Source of the DNA: Heracleum sosnowskyi
Lineage: Eukaryota > Streptophyta > Magnoliopsida > Apiales > Apiaceae
NCBI GenBank assembly: GCA_030848705.1
Contig: CM061235.1
Span: forward strand, 133,989,228-134,053,227
DNA: 64,000 nt
Direction: 5' to 3'
A model generated the notes under the pieces. That model was not told where the DNA came from. It did no database searches and saw nothing but the letters and a program-made list of their open reading frames with translations. How positions within the stretch are numbered: position 1 is the first letter of the stretch; every line of letters starts with the position of its first letter. Made by a program: the position numbers and the translations under genes. This document shows, in pieces, positions 11,203 to 22,219 of this stretch.

Positions 11203-12396
11203 TGTTAACGGAGGAATTTGGTATTAACAAAGTTCGAGATTTGTCACCGAAATCAAGATCTATGGCGGTGGTTATTCGCCGGGAAGTCACCAGAGTGTGG
11301 TGGTTGTGATGAATTGGGGGCTGAGATTGCAAGGGTTTTCTTGGTGGTGGCTCGTTGAGCTCTTTGCTTCCAACCCCTTACAATGTGCCTACGTACCCCG
11401 TATTTATAGGGGATCAAGCCGTACGTAGTTCTTGGGGAGCAAGTAACCTATATGGGCTGGTCTCAGATTTCCGAGGCCCATTAGGATACTTGATCCGTCT
11501 TCTGGAACTGGTCTTCGACTCACTTTAGGAATGTCCAACGATGAGGCCTAGTCACAAAGGCCCAAGGCTCAACTACAGTCTAGGAACTTCACGGATATGG
11601 CATCGACCCAACTTAGGAGCCGACACTAACCGCTACCAGCTATCTCCCTGACCAAAGTAGTTGCAGGTATAGCCATGACTTACCCCAAATGCCAGACGCA
11701 TCCTTGTCCCCCGAATGAGAAGCACCCACCAGATTGCAGGACAAGTGATCCCAAGCGTTTAGGTGCAAAGTGCAGGATTACTCCAAAGTTCCCCAATGAG
11801 GACGCGCCCATTGAATACAGGAACAGAGCTCCCAAAGCACACACCAAGGTTCACCCCACATCCCCAATGAGGACGCGCCCATTGAATACAGGAGGAGGCC
11901 TTCAATCATCAGACATACCCCTGGAGGCCTTCAATCACGGACATCGTTATCTGGCAAATCCCTGGAGGCCTTCAATCACGAATATCCCTCCCTTAGGAGA
12001 CTCATAAGGGAGAAGTCTTCAATATCTTGCCATTATCAAGCCCATGGAGCCATCCTTCACCACCAAGTAGCTACTTCAAACCAAGAGGGTGTGCCCTCAA
12101 GGGGTGGACGACCTAAAGGGGCGTGCCCTTACCCCTATGTGGGCAAGCCCTAACTCTTCCTTATGTCAATCTCATGTCAATGTAGCTCTTATCTTCTGTC
12201 AAGTCATCACTTCGTACCATGAGGGCGCGCCCTCTAATGGTGGACGACCAGTGGGCGCGCCCCTTCCCCTATTAAGGCAAGCCCTTAATCTTCCTTGTGT
12301 CAGTCCAATCCCTAATTGCATCTTGGATATTTCCAATTGATTATTACTTGACCCGAATCTACCCTAAAAACCCGATACCGAATTTTGGCTATAACA
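11203..12396 (-). mobile_element. 5' LTR of Tat-like element 1
   Basis: A 1194 bp segment. On the minus strand it starts TGTTATAGCCAAAATTCGG and ends TCCTCCGTTAACA, i.e. TG...CA. A minus-strand TATA box (CCTATAAATA) lies at 11401-11409. It contains repeated GC-rich phrases such as CCAATGAGGACGCGCCCATT (about 11793 and 11867) and three copies of CTGGAGGCCTTCAATCA. The possible target duplication on the right is ATGGC (12397-12401). Its partner cannot be found. Confidence 0.65.
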
Positions 12397-12412
12397 ATGG
12401 CGACCATCAGTA

Positions 12413-12498
12413 ACTAGTAGTAGATTTAAGAAAAATAAATAATTAAATAAACTAGTAGTAGAAATACAATCTATACTCTTTATTAATAAATAGTTAAT
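12413..12498 (+). mobile_element. Helitron-like 5' end fragments in a receptor exon scrap
   Basis: TCTATACTCTTTATTAATAA starts at 12471, preceded by host A. It is the same start seen at 45000 and 56173, and sits where the receptor reading frame stops matching gene E. Plant Helitrons typically begin TCTATACT. The extent of the insertion is unclear. Confidence 0.4.
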
Positions 12499-12597
12499 AC
12501 AATCCGAGTAGTATCGTTGAGAATCAACTTGAGCATGATAAACAGGGATGTTGATCAGTAACAGATGGAATGAGATTATAAAAGTGACAGGGTGCAA
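12499..12597 (-). pseudogene. LRK10L exon 1 scrap: signal peptide and first Cys residues
   Basis: Minus strand. An ATG at 12597 opens a hydrophobic signal peptide containing LLLINIPV, followed by QRYYSDC. Gene E has LLLINIPVHRA and QYYLDC at the same positions, so this is the start of a related ectodomain exon. Homology ends after the first Cys at a Helitron-like repeat, and the Tat-like element follows. The LTR of the nested copia element begins only 1 bp upstream of the ATG. It may be the displaced first exon of pseudogene B. Confidence 0.65.
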
Positions 12598-12598
12598 A

Positions 12599-12996
12599 TG
12601 TTATCAGGTGCGCTTAACAGAAGAAATCAACACAAAACTAAAACACATAAACTCGAACTTGTTTTCTGCAGATTACAACCATTCGCCATTGTTGTTTCTT
12701 GCAAACTAAGAGAGAGAGTTTTACTATTTGAGAGAGAAAAGAAAATGCAAAGATAAAACTGAAAACTTGAAACTAACTCCACTTGTGTGGTTCTAATTAT
12801 ATGCTAAACTCTAACAACTTTTCCCGCCTAAACTATCCACACATCAAATGACTGAGCTGGAAGCATCCGTTGATGCTGATGTGGCATCTGTTGATAGCTG
12901 GAAGCATCCGTTGATAGTGAATTATCAGAATGCTCATCCGTTGATAGTGAATTATCAGAATGCTCATCCGTTGATAGTGAATTATCAGAATGCTCA
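12599..12996 (-). mobile_element. 3' LTR of copia element 1
   Basis: 398 bp, TG...CA on either strand (TGTTATCAGG to ATGCTCA in plus order). Its 5' end on the minus strand carries a 30-bp minisatellite with three in-register copies at about 12907-12996. The other LTR has fewer, which accounts for the length difference. The polypurine tract is unusual: an uninterrupted run of 18 G on the minus strand (13000-13017) next to TAT. Confidence 0.9.
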
Positions 12997-13017
12997 ATAC
13001 CCCCCCCCCCCCCCCCC

Positions 13018-16000
13018 GCAAGCTAGGTAAGGGAACCATCTCAAGCTTGGACTTAAGTTCTACGAATTGTGGAGATGGCAGGATCTTTGTAAGAATATCA
13101 GCTGGTTGAGAAGTAGTAGGAAGATAAGACAGTTGAATAAGCCCCTCAAGAACCTTCTCTCGAGTGAAATGACAATCAATAGCAATGTGCTTTGTCCTTT
13201 CGTGAAAGACGGGGTTCTTTGCAATATGTATTGCAGATTGATTGTCACACTTAAGTTGAACAGGTTGGAGATCAGTAATACCAAGTTCAGTAAGAAGACG
13301 AACCAACCAAGTTAGCTCAGACGCAACAGCAGCCATGGCACGATATTCAGCTTCTGAGGACGAACGGGAAACCGTAGACTGTTTCTTTGATTTCCAGCTA
13401 ATTGGTGAGTCACCAAGTAAAACAAGGTAACCAGTAACAGACCTTCGAGTGTTTGGACAAGATGCCCAATCAGAATCTGAAAAATCTTGTATGGTGAGAT
13501 GAGAATTGCCCTTCAATAAGATTCCCTGACCGGTAGTGGAATGCACATAATTGAGAGTGTGATAGAGAGCTTGAAAATGGGGCTCACGAGGACATTGCAT
13601 AAATTGGCTTAAAGTCTGGACAGTGTAAGACAAATCGGGCCTAGTATGGGTGAGAAAATTAAGTTTACCCAAAAGACACCGATATAAAGAAGGATCAGGT
13701 AATAAAATACCAGAATCTGATGAAAGTTTGAGGGAAAGAGGAAGTGGTGTTGTGACATTCTTAAAAACAGTAAGACCACTACCATCAAGAAGCTCCCTTG
13801 TAAACTTTCCTTGAGTTAACGTAATACCATCTGCAGAATACCCAATTTCAATGCCAAGGAAAAAACTAAGCTGTCCCAAATCCTTGATGCTAAAAGTCTT
13901 ATGCAGGTGAGCTTTTAATGACTGAATAGAAGCAAGATCACTTCCAGTGAGAATGATGTCGTCTACATAAACGGAAACAATGGTAAGAAGAGAGCCAGAA
14001 TGTTTAAGAAAGAGTGAATAATCATTCTTAGACTGAACGTATCCCTGGAACTTGAGCTCGGTCAAGAGTTTGGCAAACCATTCCCGGCTAGCTTGCCTTA
14101 AACCATATAAGGATTTCTTGAGACGACAAACTTTATTACCAGCAATTAACCCCTCAAGAAGCTTCATGTAAACCTCTTCATGTAAATCGCCATGGAGAAA
14201 GGCGTTATTAACATCTAACTGAAACAGCTTCCAACCTCGACTAGAAGCCAAGGAAATGATACTACGAACCGTGGTCATTTTAACAACAAGTGAGAATGTC
14301 TCATGGAAATCAATACCATGTTTCTGTGTGAAACCTTTAGCTACAAGACGGGCTTTGTACCGTTCAATGGTACTGTCAGACTTAAGCTTGATTTTATACA
14401 CCCACTTGCAACCAATTGCCCTTTTTCCTTTAGGTAAGTCAACGAGGTCCCACGTGTTGTTCTTAGCTAAAGCCTGAAGTTCAAGGTCCATGGCATGAAC
14501 CCAGTTAGGATCCTTGACAGCCTCTTGGTAAGAAACTGGTTCAAGAATTTGAGAAGTACGAGCTATAAAAGCTTTATGGATAGAAGGTAAATGATTGTAA
14601 GAGACCAGGTTACACCAATGCTTAGAAGATAAGGAATGAGAAGTAACATTGACACAAACATAGTCACTTAAATGAGATGGCTTGTGAGAAGTACGTGTAG
14701 ACCTTCTGGTTTGGGGAAATGCAGACGTAGTAGAAGAACCAGAAGAAGAATCAAGAGATGCTTGATTTTGAGAATCAGTAAAAACTTGGTTTTGAGAGTG
14801 AGGAGTAATAAAATTAAAAACATCAATTTCAGGGTAACTGGTGAGTGAAGGAATATCAGTATGAATAGGCAAATAGATAGGTGATGGATGTTGGGGAAAA
14901 CTAGCAGAAATATGGAATGGAAAATGATTTTCAAAGAAACGAATGTCCCTAGACACTGAAATTTGCTTAGTAAGGAGATTAAGAATCCGATACCCCTTTT
15001 GATTGACAGGGTACCCTATGAAAACACAAGAATTAGCCCTGGGATCAAGTTTGCTACGATCACGTTTCAAAGTGGAAACAAAGCAGAGACAACCAAATGG
15101 TTTAAGCATAGAATAATTAGGTTTATGATGAAACAATATTTCATAAGGAGAAAGATTATTGAGCCTGCGAGAGGGCATTCTATTTATAAAAAAATGCGGC
15201 AGTTTTAACACATTCTCCCTAGTAAAGAACAGGTACCTTAGATTGAAGATATAAAGCACGAGCTGTTTCCATTAAGTGACGATGTTTACGCTCCACAACA
15301 CCATTTTATTTTGGAGTTTCACTGCAGCTAGTTTGATGGGAAATCCCTTTAGATTGATATAAAACCTGAATTGAGCTATGACAGAATTCTTGAGCATTGT
15401 CTGTTCGAATTATCTGAACAGTAGAAGAATATTGAGTATGAACGAATTCCACAAAGGTAGTTAGAATTTGGACGACATCTGATTTGTTATGCATCATGTG
15501 AATCCATGTAAGCCTTGAAAAATCGTCAACTATTGTCAAAAATAACTTGCAACCATCATGAGAAGCAGTTTTGAATGGTCCTCAGGTGTCAACATGTAAC
15601 AATTCAAAACATTTACTCGTTTTGATCACAACATCAAGAAATTGAAGTCTATTCTGTCGTGCTTGAGGACAAATAGTACACAAGAATGTATCATTGATTT
15701 CTGCACCAGGCATACCATCTTCAATGTATTTTAGCTGAGTAAACGGAATATGTCCCATTCTAAGATGTAACAATTTGGCACTGTCAAGCTTTGAAGAAAC
15801 CACATTATGAGCAAAATGATGAGTAGAAGTATTTAATTCTGATGAAAAAGATAAACCTCCTTTAATAAATTTTCCAGCAGCCAAGTACAAACCATGTTGT
15901 ACGTTCCCAAGAATCTGTTGTTTTGCAGACACAGAACTATGAAGAATGCAACCAATTGAATTAAACTGAATGGTACAATTATCATCCTTGCACAACTTGA

Positions 16001-16892
16001 GTACAGAAATGAGATTAAACTTAAATGTTGGGACAAAAAGCATATTTCTGAGAACGAGAGTAGCATTAATCTTGACAGTTCCCATATGTGTTACACGAAT
16101 TCTATTACCATCTGGGATTGTAATGTAATTGCTATCTTCATGAATTTTAGAATAATCATCAAACAAGGCAAGATCATGACACATGTGATCAGATGTTCCA
16201 CTGTCTAAAATCCAATCATCATTAGATATATATGACAACAGACAACAATTTCCTGCAAACAATCCACTACAACCAAATTCACTACCATTACCAGAGTATG
16301 AACTTTCTTGATCCTTCTGTTTGAGATTAATCATAGAAAGCAGATGATTATATTGGTCCATTGTAATATGTGAAGAAGAAGAATTAGCTGATGGAGTACT
16401 ATTCTCTGTACCACCATTTTCTGTCAAGGCATCAGTCGAATCCTCACCAGCAGCATAAGCAGCATATCTCCTTGGAGCACCTTGCTTAAAACCAGGTGGA
16501 TATCCAAGTATTTTAAAACACCTTTCAACACTATGGCCTGGCACTTTGCAATGATCACAGAAATATCTCTTAGGAGTAAAAACCTTTTGATTAGTAGAAA
16601 CACCAAAATTATCATTTCTCAAATTATGACCAGGTCCTTTAAACTGATTTTGAGAATTCTGAGACAAACTTGAAGGTCTATAACTTGGTTGCCTATCACC
16701 ACAAGGCCTTCTTTCTACTGCAAAAGCCACATTTTCTGCTAACATATTTGAAGTTTTACTAATCTCTTTATGCCTTTGCTCTTGCATCAACATTCTATAA
16801 GCTTGTGGAAGATTTGGCATAGTCTCCATCATCAAAATATGAGACCTAACATTAGCATACTGACTGGATAGTTTAATGAGAAACAACATTGA
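13018..16892 (-). pseudogene. Copia element 1 gag (C-terminal part) and pol, multiply broken
   Basis: In order on the minus strand: Gag C-terminal part, zinc knuckle (CDHC..GH...C), protease (LDSGTSDHM), GAG-pre-integrase HHCC region, integrase core, reverse transcriptase with YVDD near 13970, and RNase H (SSSEAEYRAM, CDNQSAI). Three nonsense codons break it in an otherwise continuous frame: TGA at 15582-15584 in place of the Trp of HVDTW, TAA at 15306-15308 in place of the second Gln of TPQQNG, and TAG at 15219-15221 in place of the Trp of YWGEC. There is also a one-base frameshift in the A run at about 15188-15194. Downstream, the RT/RNase H frame (15259 to 12833) is open and runs on through the polypurine tract into the LTR. 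Not functional. Confidence 0.92.
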
Positions 16893-19800
16893 TGTAAGAA
16901 CCGGGAAACCGTGGTATATTTTTAGAGTTTAATATAATTTCTTTTACGTTATTTGTGGATTTAAATACATTCTCTATTTAAAAGTGGGGAAATTTTCTTT
17001 AAATGATCATATGTGTCTGTCCTATAAATGCTACGTGAATTTTGAGGTAATTAGACTGGTATTTAAAAAGTGAGTTATTTTATTTTAAAGTTATCGTAAA
17101 TTTTTGAACGAAGAATTACGTTCGTTTCGTAATTGTTCGGGAAATTGGTACATCATTCGTACCAATAATTCATTCGTTAAGACTGGGGATATTTTTGAGT
17201 AATTGTTATAAAGATATTTTGGTTCGTACATATAGATAGTATTAAATTATTCTCGCAATTATCCGTACTTTTTGATGATTATCGTTTTGTAACCGGTACG
17301 CTATATTCGAATAAAAACGATCCAACGGATCAATATTGAACCAAAAATGTCGTTTGGGGTATTATTTTCCGTTTAATATAAAAAGACGAATCGTACATTA
17401 TACATCTCATAATCTGCGTTTAATATTATCGAAATTATAAAATCTCTGAACCGTGTTCTTCGTGTTCTTGAGAATCAAACACAAATTTGAAGGCGTTACC
17501 GGAGTCCGATTTCAACGTTCTTATAGTCAAATCGAAGGTCTTGGAATATAGTTTCATACTCTACCATCAGATTTCGTGTGGGGGTAATATTTCAATTTCA
17601 TACGAATTTTTCTTTAATTCTGGAAAATTAGGGTTTATGTCAAATTTGGGGCTTTTTGATTTTGAGTTTGTTCATGTGAATCGATTTGCATGCTTAGTTG
17701 AGTTGTTTTGACCCGTTTTGAGCTAGTTCGAATTCTTAGTTTTTTTCCAAAATTTCAAGTCAGTAGTTTGTAAAATCTGTTATTTGTTTGGTTAAATGGT
17801 TGAAAGGATTATATTGTATGTGTTCTCAGCTTCGTTTTGATACCAAGAACATCAAGTTTGGTATAGAAATGAGGCTAGTCGGATTTTGGCCGGAATTTTG
17901 GCCGGATGAATAGTGACAGCGGGATGAATAGTGAGGAGATGATGAATAGTAAAAGTATTTTATGTATTTTGTTTTAATTATTTAATCTTTAAAAATTCAT
18001 AGTTAATTCAATATTAATCAGAAAAATGTGAAATTAGTTTCTAAATTTTCAGAAAAATATTTTCTATCTTATTTTAAAATAAAAATCAGCTTTATTCCGA
18101 AATTATTATTATTTTAGAATTTTTGGAATCATTTCTTTATTTATTTAAAAGTAGAATTAAATACTTTAATTACGATTAATTCTTTCAAATAATAATTTAA
18201 ATCGAACTAATTATTCGATAAATGGGATCATTTATCGAATAATTTTATTCATTAATTATTATTTGATTTAATTAATTTAATTGGGGTTATTTAATTCCAA
18301 ATTATCCCGTTTTCAGTTTTAAATGCTTTAAAAATATTAGAAAAATTCCAAAAATTGTTTTAAAAATATTTCGAAGTGAGATTTAAATTGTGTCATAGAT
18401 TAGAGATGTTTTAAAAATAGTTATGGAGGCGGTGTGTGGTTTGTGTGTCCTTAGAGTGTCGTTTTGAGTCAATAAAGTGATTTTGTGCTATGTGGATCAC
18501 GTGCGTACATGTTAGTGAGTCGTAGAGGATAATTGTAAGCCTTGAGAGTTAGTAGTGGAATTTAGGATTGTTTGATTGACTGTTTGGGTCGGTTGTATTC
18601 CGACGGGTTAGTGGTTTTTAAAAGGAGGTGCTGCCGAAATTTCTGAAAACTTATAAAACGATTTTCAAAACTTTTCGATAAGAGTCGCTAGTGTATCTAT
18701 GTTGTATATATGCTTTGTGCCTAATTGTTAAATGATAATATGCGTATGTGTTTATGTGGATTGTATGAGCGTGAGTTAGTGGTGTGTTAGTGTTTAACCC
18801 TGAGTTGGTTATTCTAGAGTCGAGACGGGCGGCTAAGGGAAAAACCAAGTTAGTGTGAGACAGCTGTGATTAGACGTGTGTAGCAGGACCAGAGGCAAGT
18901 GTCTATACCCTTCATGTATTGTTCGAGTAATATTCTCTTGAATTATTATTATGCGAGTGTTTATACTCTTCACTTAATTTCCAAGTGTTGGTCCTTTTAC
19001 ACTGAACTGTAATTGTTATTATTATTTCTTGTTAATGCAGTTATCGGATTCATTCCCTTATTCGAACTCATATATGTTATGTATAATCCGGTTTATTTCC
19101 TTCAGAATGTAAGGCTTATCTGTTATAAGTATACTTTTTGAAGGACTTGAACTATTTCTTTCAGTATTCAATAAACCCTATGGTTGATATTCTTACTTAT
19201 CAGATTCATATTGCCATGTTAAATGAGAAAAGTTTAATTATTTTGTTGAAATGTGAATGTCCTAAATGATTGGGAAGTTATGAACCCGATAAGGGTAAAA
19301 CTATGATTTAAGTTGTTAACCCGATAAGGGTAAAACTGTGATTTGAGTTGTGAACCCGATAAGGGTAAAACTGTGATTTGAGTTGTGAGCCCGATAAGGG
19401 TGAAAACTGAGATTTGTTGAAAAACTAGGGTTTTATATTGAACCCGTGAATTGGAAATGCATGACCGCGCGACGGTTGGAAATGCATGACCGCGCGACGG
19501 TCGAGAGATGAATTTTGGCCAATAGCAATAAGTGCCGTGGGGCGGATAAATGCCCGGGGAACCCCAATATATGATGAGCCTACTGTGTACCACAGTTTGG
19601 TTGGCGAGCTATGAACGATTGATCGTCGGCTTAGCTCGTGTGAACGAATGGATTCCAATTCATTATTTTGATGATAAAGTGAGAAAAGTTACTTATATGA
19701 TATTAGATTACTTTTAAAGTTACGTATTGGTATTGATAATCAAGTTTCATTGCTCTTACATTCCATAGATCCTTTTCAAATATCTGTTCCGTATTTTTGA

Positions 19801-20315
19801 GTTAAAATGCATATTTATTGAATCATACATTGATATTCAGAGTTATACTTTATCGCACTGGCTGAGCATTTCTTTCGCTCATACTTGTTTTATTTATATT
19901 CTAGCCTTTCAGTAAGAAGGTAAATTAGCGGAAGTTGTCTGCGTGGCTTGGACAGAAAAGGAAAAAGATGTTAGCGTGAAGATGTTATGATCCAGAATAA
20001 TTGGAGCTAGCGTAAGAGTATTGTTTAGAGTTGTTATCTATCATATATTGTATTATATAAGATTAGTTTTTCCTGGTATACTTCTCATCGAAGTTATACT
20101 AGTGTTATAGAATTTGTGCAAGAGTATTGTAGAAAAAGGAAGTTAAAGTTTGTAAAATTTTGGATTCTTGTTTCTAGCACTATAACCTAAAAGATCTTGG
20201 TTTAGTTGGGGTCGCAGATGTATATTTGAATTTGTTTAATATTTAACAGGTTGTTTTTAATTGAGATTTTAGCGTGACAACCAAATCCTTTGACCCCGGA
20301 TTTGGGGGCGTTACA
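16893..20315 (+). mobile_element. 5' LTR of the Tekay-like element
   Basis: 3423 bp, TGTAAGAACCGGG to GGGGGCGTTACA, immediately followed by the tRNA primer site. It contains a four-copy 35-bp array and a doubled 24-bp unit (both near 19281-19502). It lacks a ~180 bp segment present in the 3' LTR at 35580-35760. In the first 600 bp about 1% of positions differ between the two LTRs by eye. Confidence 0.92.
19281..19420 (+). repeat. 35-bp tandem repeat in the LTR, four copies
   Basis: CCCGATAAGGGT recurs every 35 bp (about 19285, 19320, 19355 and 19390). The same array occurs in the 3' LTR at about 37370-37510. It is followed by two copies of a GGAAATGCATGACCGCGCGA unit at 19452-19501. Confidence 0.85.
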
Positions 20316-20318
20316 AGT

Positions 20319-20330
20319 TGGTATCAGAGC
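20319..20330 (+). promoter_or_regulatory. Primer-binding site of the Tekay-like element
   Basis: TGGTATCAGAGC, complementary to the 3' end of plant initiator methionine tRNA, 3 bp after the 5' LTR. Confidence 0.9.
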
Positions 20331-21636
20331 AGGGTTATAGTAAAACTAGAAACGAGAGTGCGTAGGAGTGTATATAGTTATATAAGGAATGTCGGAGCTC
20401 ATTTAGAGTTCGTGTTGGACTATTGGATATAGTACCAATGAGTGAGTTAAGATAGGGGTATTCGATTGAGATGATTGAGCTAAGATGGATAGAACTTCTT
20501 ACGGTTGTAGATGTCTACGGTGAAATCTTCAAGGACTATTACAAGTCGACGACAACGTACAATATTGATAACCTTACGACGTGGAAAAGAAGGGCTTAGA
20601 ATTGGATAACGAGCGATTGAATGAGCTGACAGGGAAAGCATATGTGGAGACCTTGGTAACACCTTCCTATCCTAACGAAATATTTGATATTCCTTTAAGC
20701 TAGACTTGTGTCGGTGAATATATTCCACCTTTTCAGTTTGTATTTGATACCTTTGATCAATCCTGTTTCCAATTGTGTCGGAGGTTGTTATGATATCCAT
20801 TTCAGATTTTTGAGGCCTGTTGAAAAATTTGTTATATGAATTTCAACTCTTTCATTTTTCAGGGGTGAATCACTCTTATTGTAATGTAACACTCTTTGTT
20901 CGATATTTTCTTTTCTGGTTATTCTTCTTTTCTGAAATAACACCTTTGGGAATCTATTCAGTTTCAATCCAAGGTGTGTATCTGAGATTTCTCATCAAAA
21001 ATCCTTGATTGTTAATTTGACTTTAAATTTCTTTCATATTTCTCTACTCTAACTGAGACGAACAACCCTATTGATAGGGGACACAAGGACTATCTGTCTG
21101 TGTGATAGAAGTCTGATGGGACGCCGTCACTTGTGTGTTGTGCAATACAAGAAGGCTAATTACCTTTAGTAATGTCTTAATTAAGACACGCAACATTGAG
21201 TTCATGTGATCGAATTGATCTCTCAGTGATTCTTTTATTTCCAATACTGTTCGCTTTAGAACATGTAAATTTGGTAACCACAGTTGTGGAACACTTGTTA
21301 TGATACGGAATATTTTCAATTCAAAATATCATGAATCTTGTTACCTCTAATAATCTTGAGGGTATGCCACCAGGTTGGAAGGAATTAACCTTACCATAAT
21401 GAGTAAAGAATTTGCGATTGAATTATCACGAGCGAAAGCGGATCACAATGCGATTAGAGTACTAGTGACATATAACATAGCCAGTTGTTCTCTCTCTATT
21501 GATTAACGTTACGATGTGGAAGAGTGGGTCAACCTTTAATTGACAGAAACGACAGTATTTGAAGATGAAATAATATTTGAAGAAAAAAAAAACCACGCAC
21601 TATGAAGCCTCAATAACCATTTACATTAGTTAGGTA
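20331..21636 (+). mobile_element. Decayed 5' internal region of the Tekay-like element
   Basis: About 1.3 kb between the primer site and the inserted Sirevirus. No long open frame. Gag and the start of pol are not recognisable as protein in any frame. The last five bases (AGGTA, 21632-21636) are the target site of the Sirevirus. Confidence 0.6.
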
Positions 21637-22156
21637 TGTTAGATATAATTGCTGATGTTTGTTTAATCAGTGTTTAAGTAACAGGTACTGTTCAGAGTTT
21701 AGTCTGAAGTACTTATCAGAGTTTACATGGAAGCCGGTCAGAGTTTGTTAAAGTCTGACAGGGTGAAAGTCGATTTAGCTGTCGGTGCATGTCATGAAGA
21801 TTCTAGAAGCAATATATTCTGAAGATGGAAAGAAGCAGAATATATTGATACAGCTAAGGAGACGGAATAGAAGACTGAAGCAATCCTTAATTGATATGAA
21901 TTGTATAGCTAACTTATAGGAATATCAATTAGAGATGGATTGTATGTAGCTGTGTATTATATAAACACAGATAGGTTATCCCTAGAAGGGATGCGATTAT
22001 TGAAAATATTATTCTTGTAACCTAGTAGCTCTTTGTGATTCTTTAACATCACTAAGAGAGAATTATTTAATATAATTCAGTTTTGTTGATTTATAAACAG
22101 TGTTCTTGATTGTTATTCTCATACATACTTGATTATATTGTGTATTCGGCCTAACA
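21637..22156 (+). mobile_element. 5' LTR of the Sirevirus
   Basis: 520 bp, TGTTAGATATA to GGCCTAACA. It holds three copies of CAGAGTTT in the first 120 bp and a TATA box at 21956-21966. Confidence 0.95.
21956..21966 (+). promoter_or_regulatory. TATA box of the Sirevirus LTR
   Basis: ATTATATAAAC, embedded in a TGTGT...ACACA inverted pair. The same sequence occurs in the 3' LTR at about 33320-33330. It lies roughly 200 bp before the LTR end, a normal U3/R layout. Confidence 0.6.
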
Positions 22157-22171
22157 ATTGGTATCAGAGCC
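22157..22171 (+). promoter_or_regulatory. Primer-binding site of the Sirevirus
   Basis: ATTGGTATCAGAGCC directly after the LTR, containing TGGTATCAGAGC for initiator methionine tRNA. Confidence 0.9.
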
Positions 22172-22219
22172 TAGGCTGTTTAATATATACAGTTTGACGA
22201 TTCAAACACAGTAATAATC

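Larger units (their letters stand above)
9580..12396 (-). mobile_element. Tat-like non-coding retroelement 1 (5' LTR and part of internal region)
   Basis: GC-richer than its surroundings and without usable coding sequence. On the minus strand it has a 5' LTR (11203-12396), a primer site (TGGCGCTAGAAGGAGGG), and an internal region made of short degenerate repeats: GAGGCATCTC-type at 9615-9740 and a ~110 bp unit at 9979-10235. The 3' LTR is missing, so the left end is truncated at or near the Helitron end. The primer site and the LTR ends match those of the element at 47222-49975. The size, lack of genes and internal tandem repeats suggest a LARD-like derivative of a Tat/Ogre-group gypsy element. 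Confidence 0.65.

Noticed and set aside
11675..12340. Two open frames (110 and 83 codons) in GC-rich sequence
   Set aside because: They run through repeated phrases inside the LTR of Tat-like element 1. GC-rich repeats have few stops by chance.
18651..19658. Open frames repeated almost exactly at 36740-37747
   Set aside because: These are the two LTRs of the Tekay-like element. The frames cross the 35-bp array and are antisense to the element.
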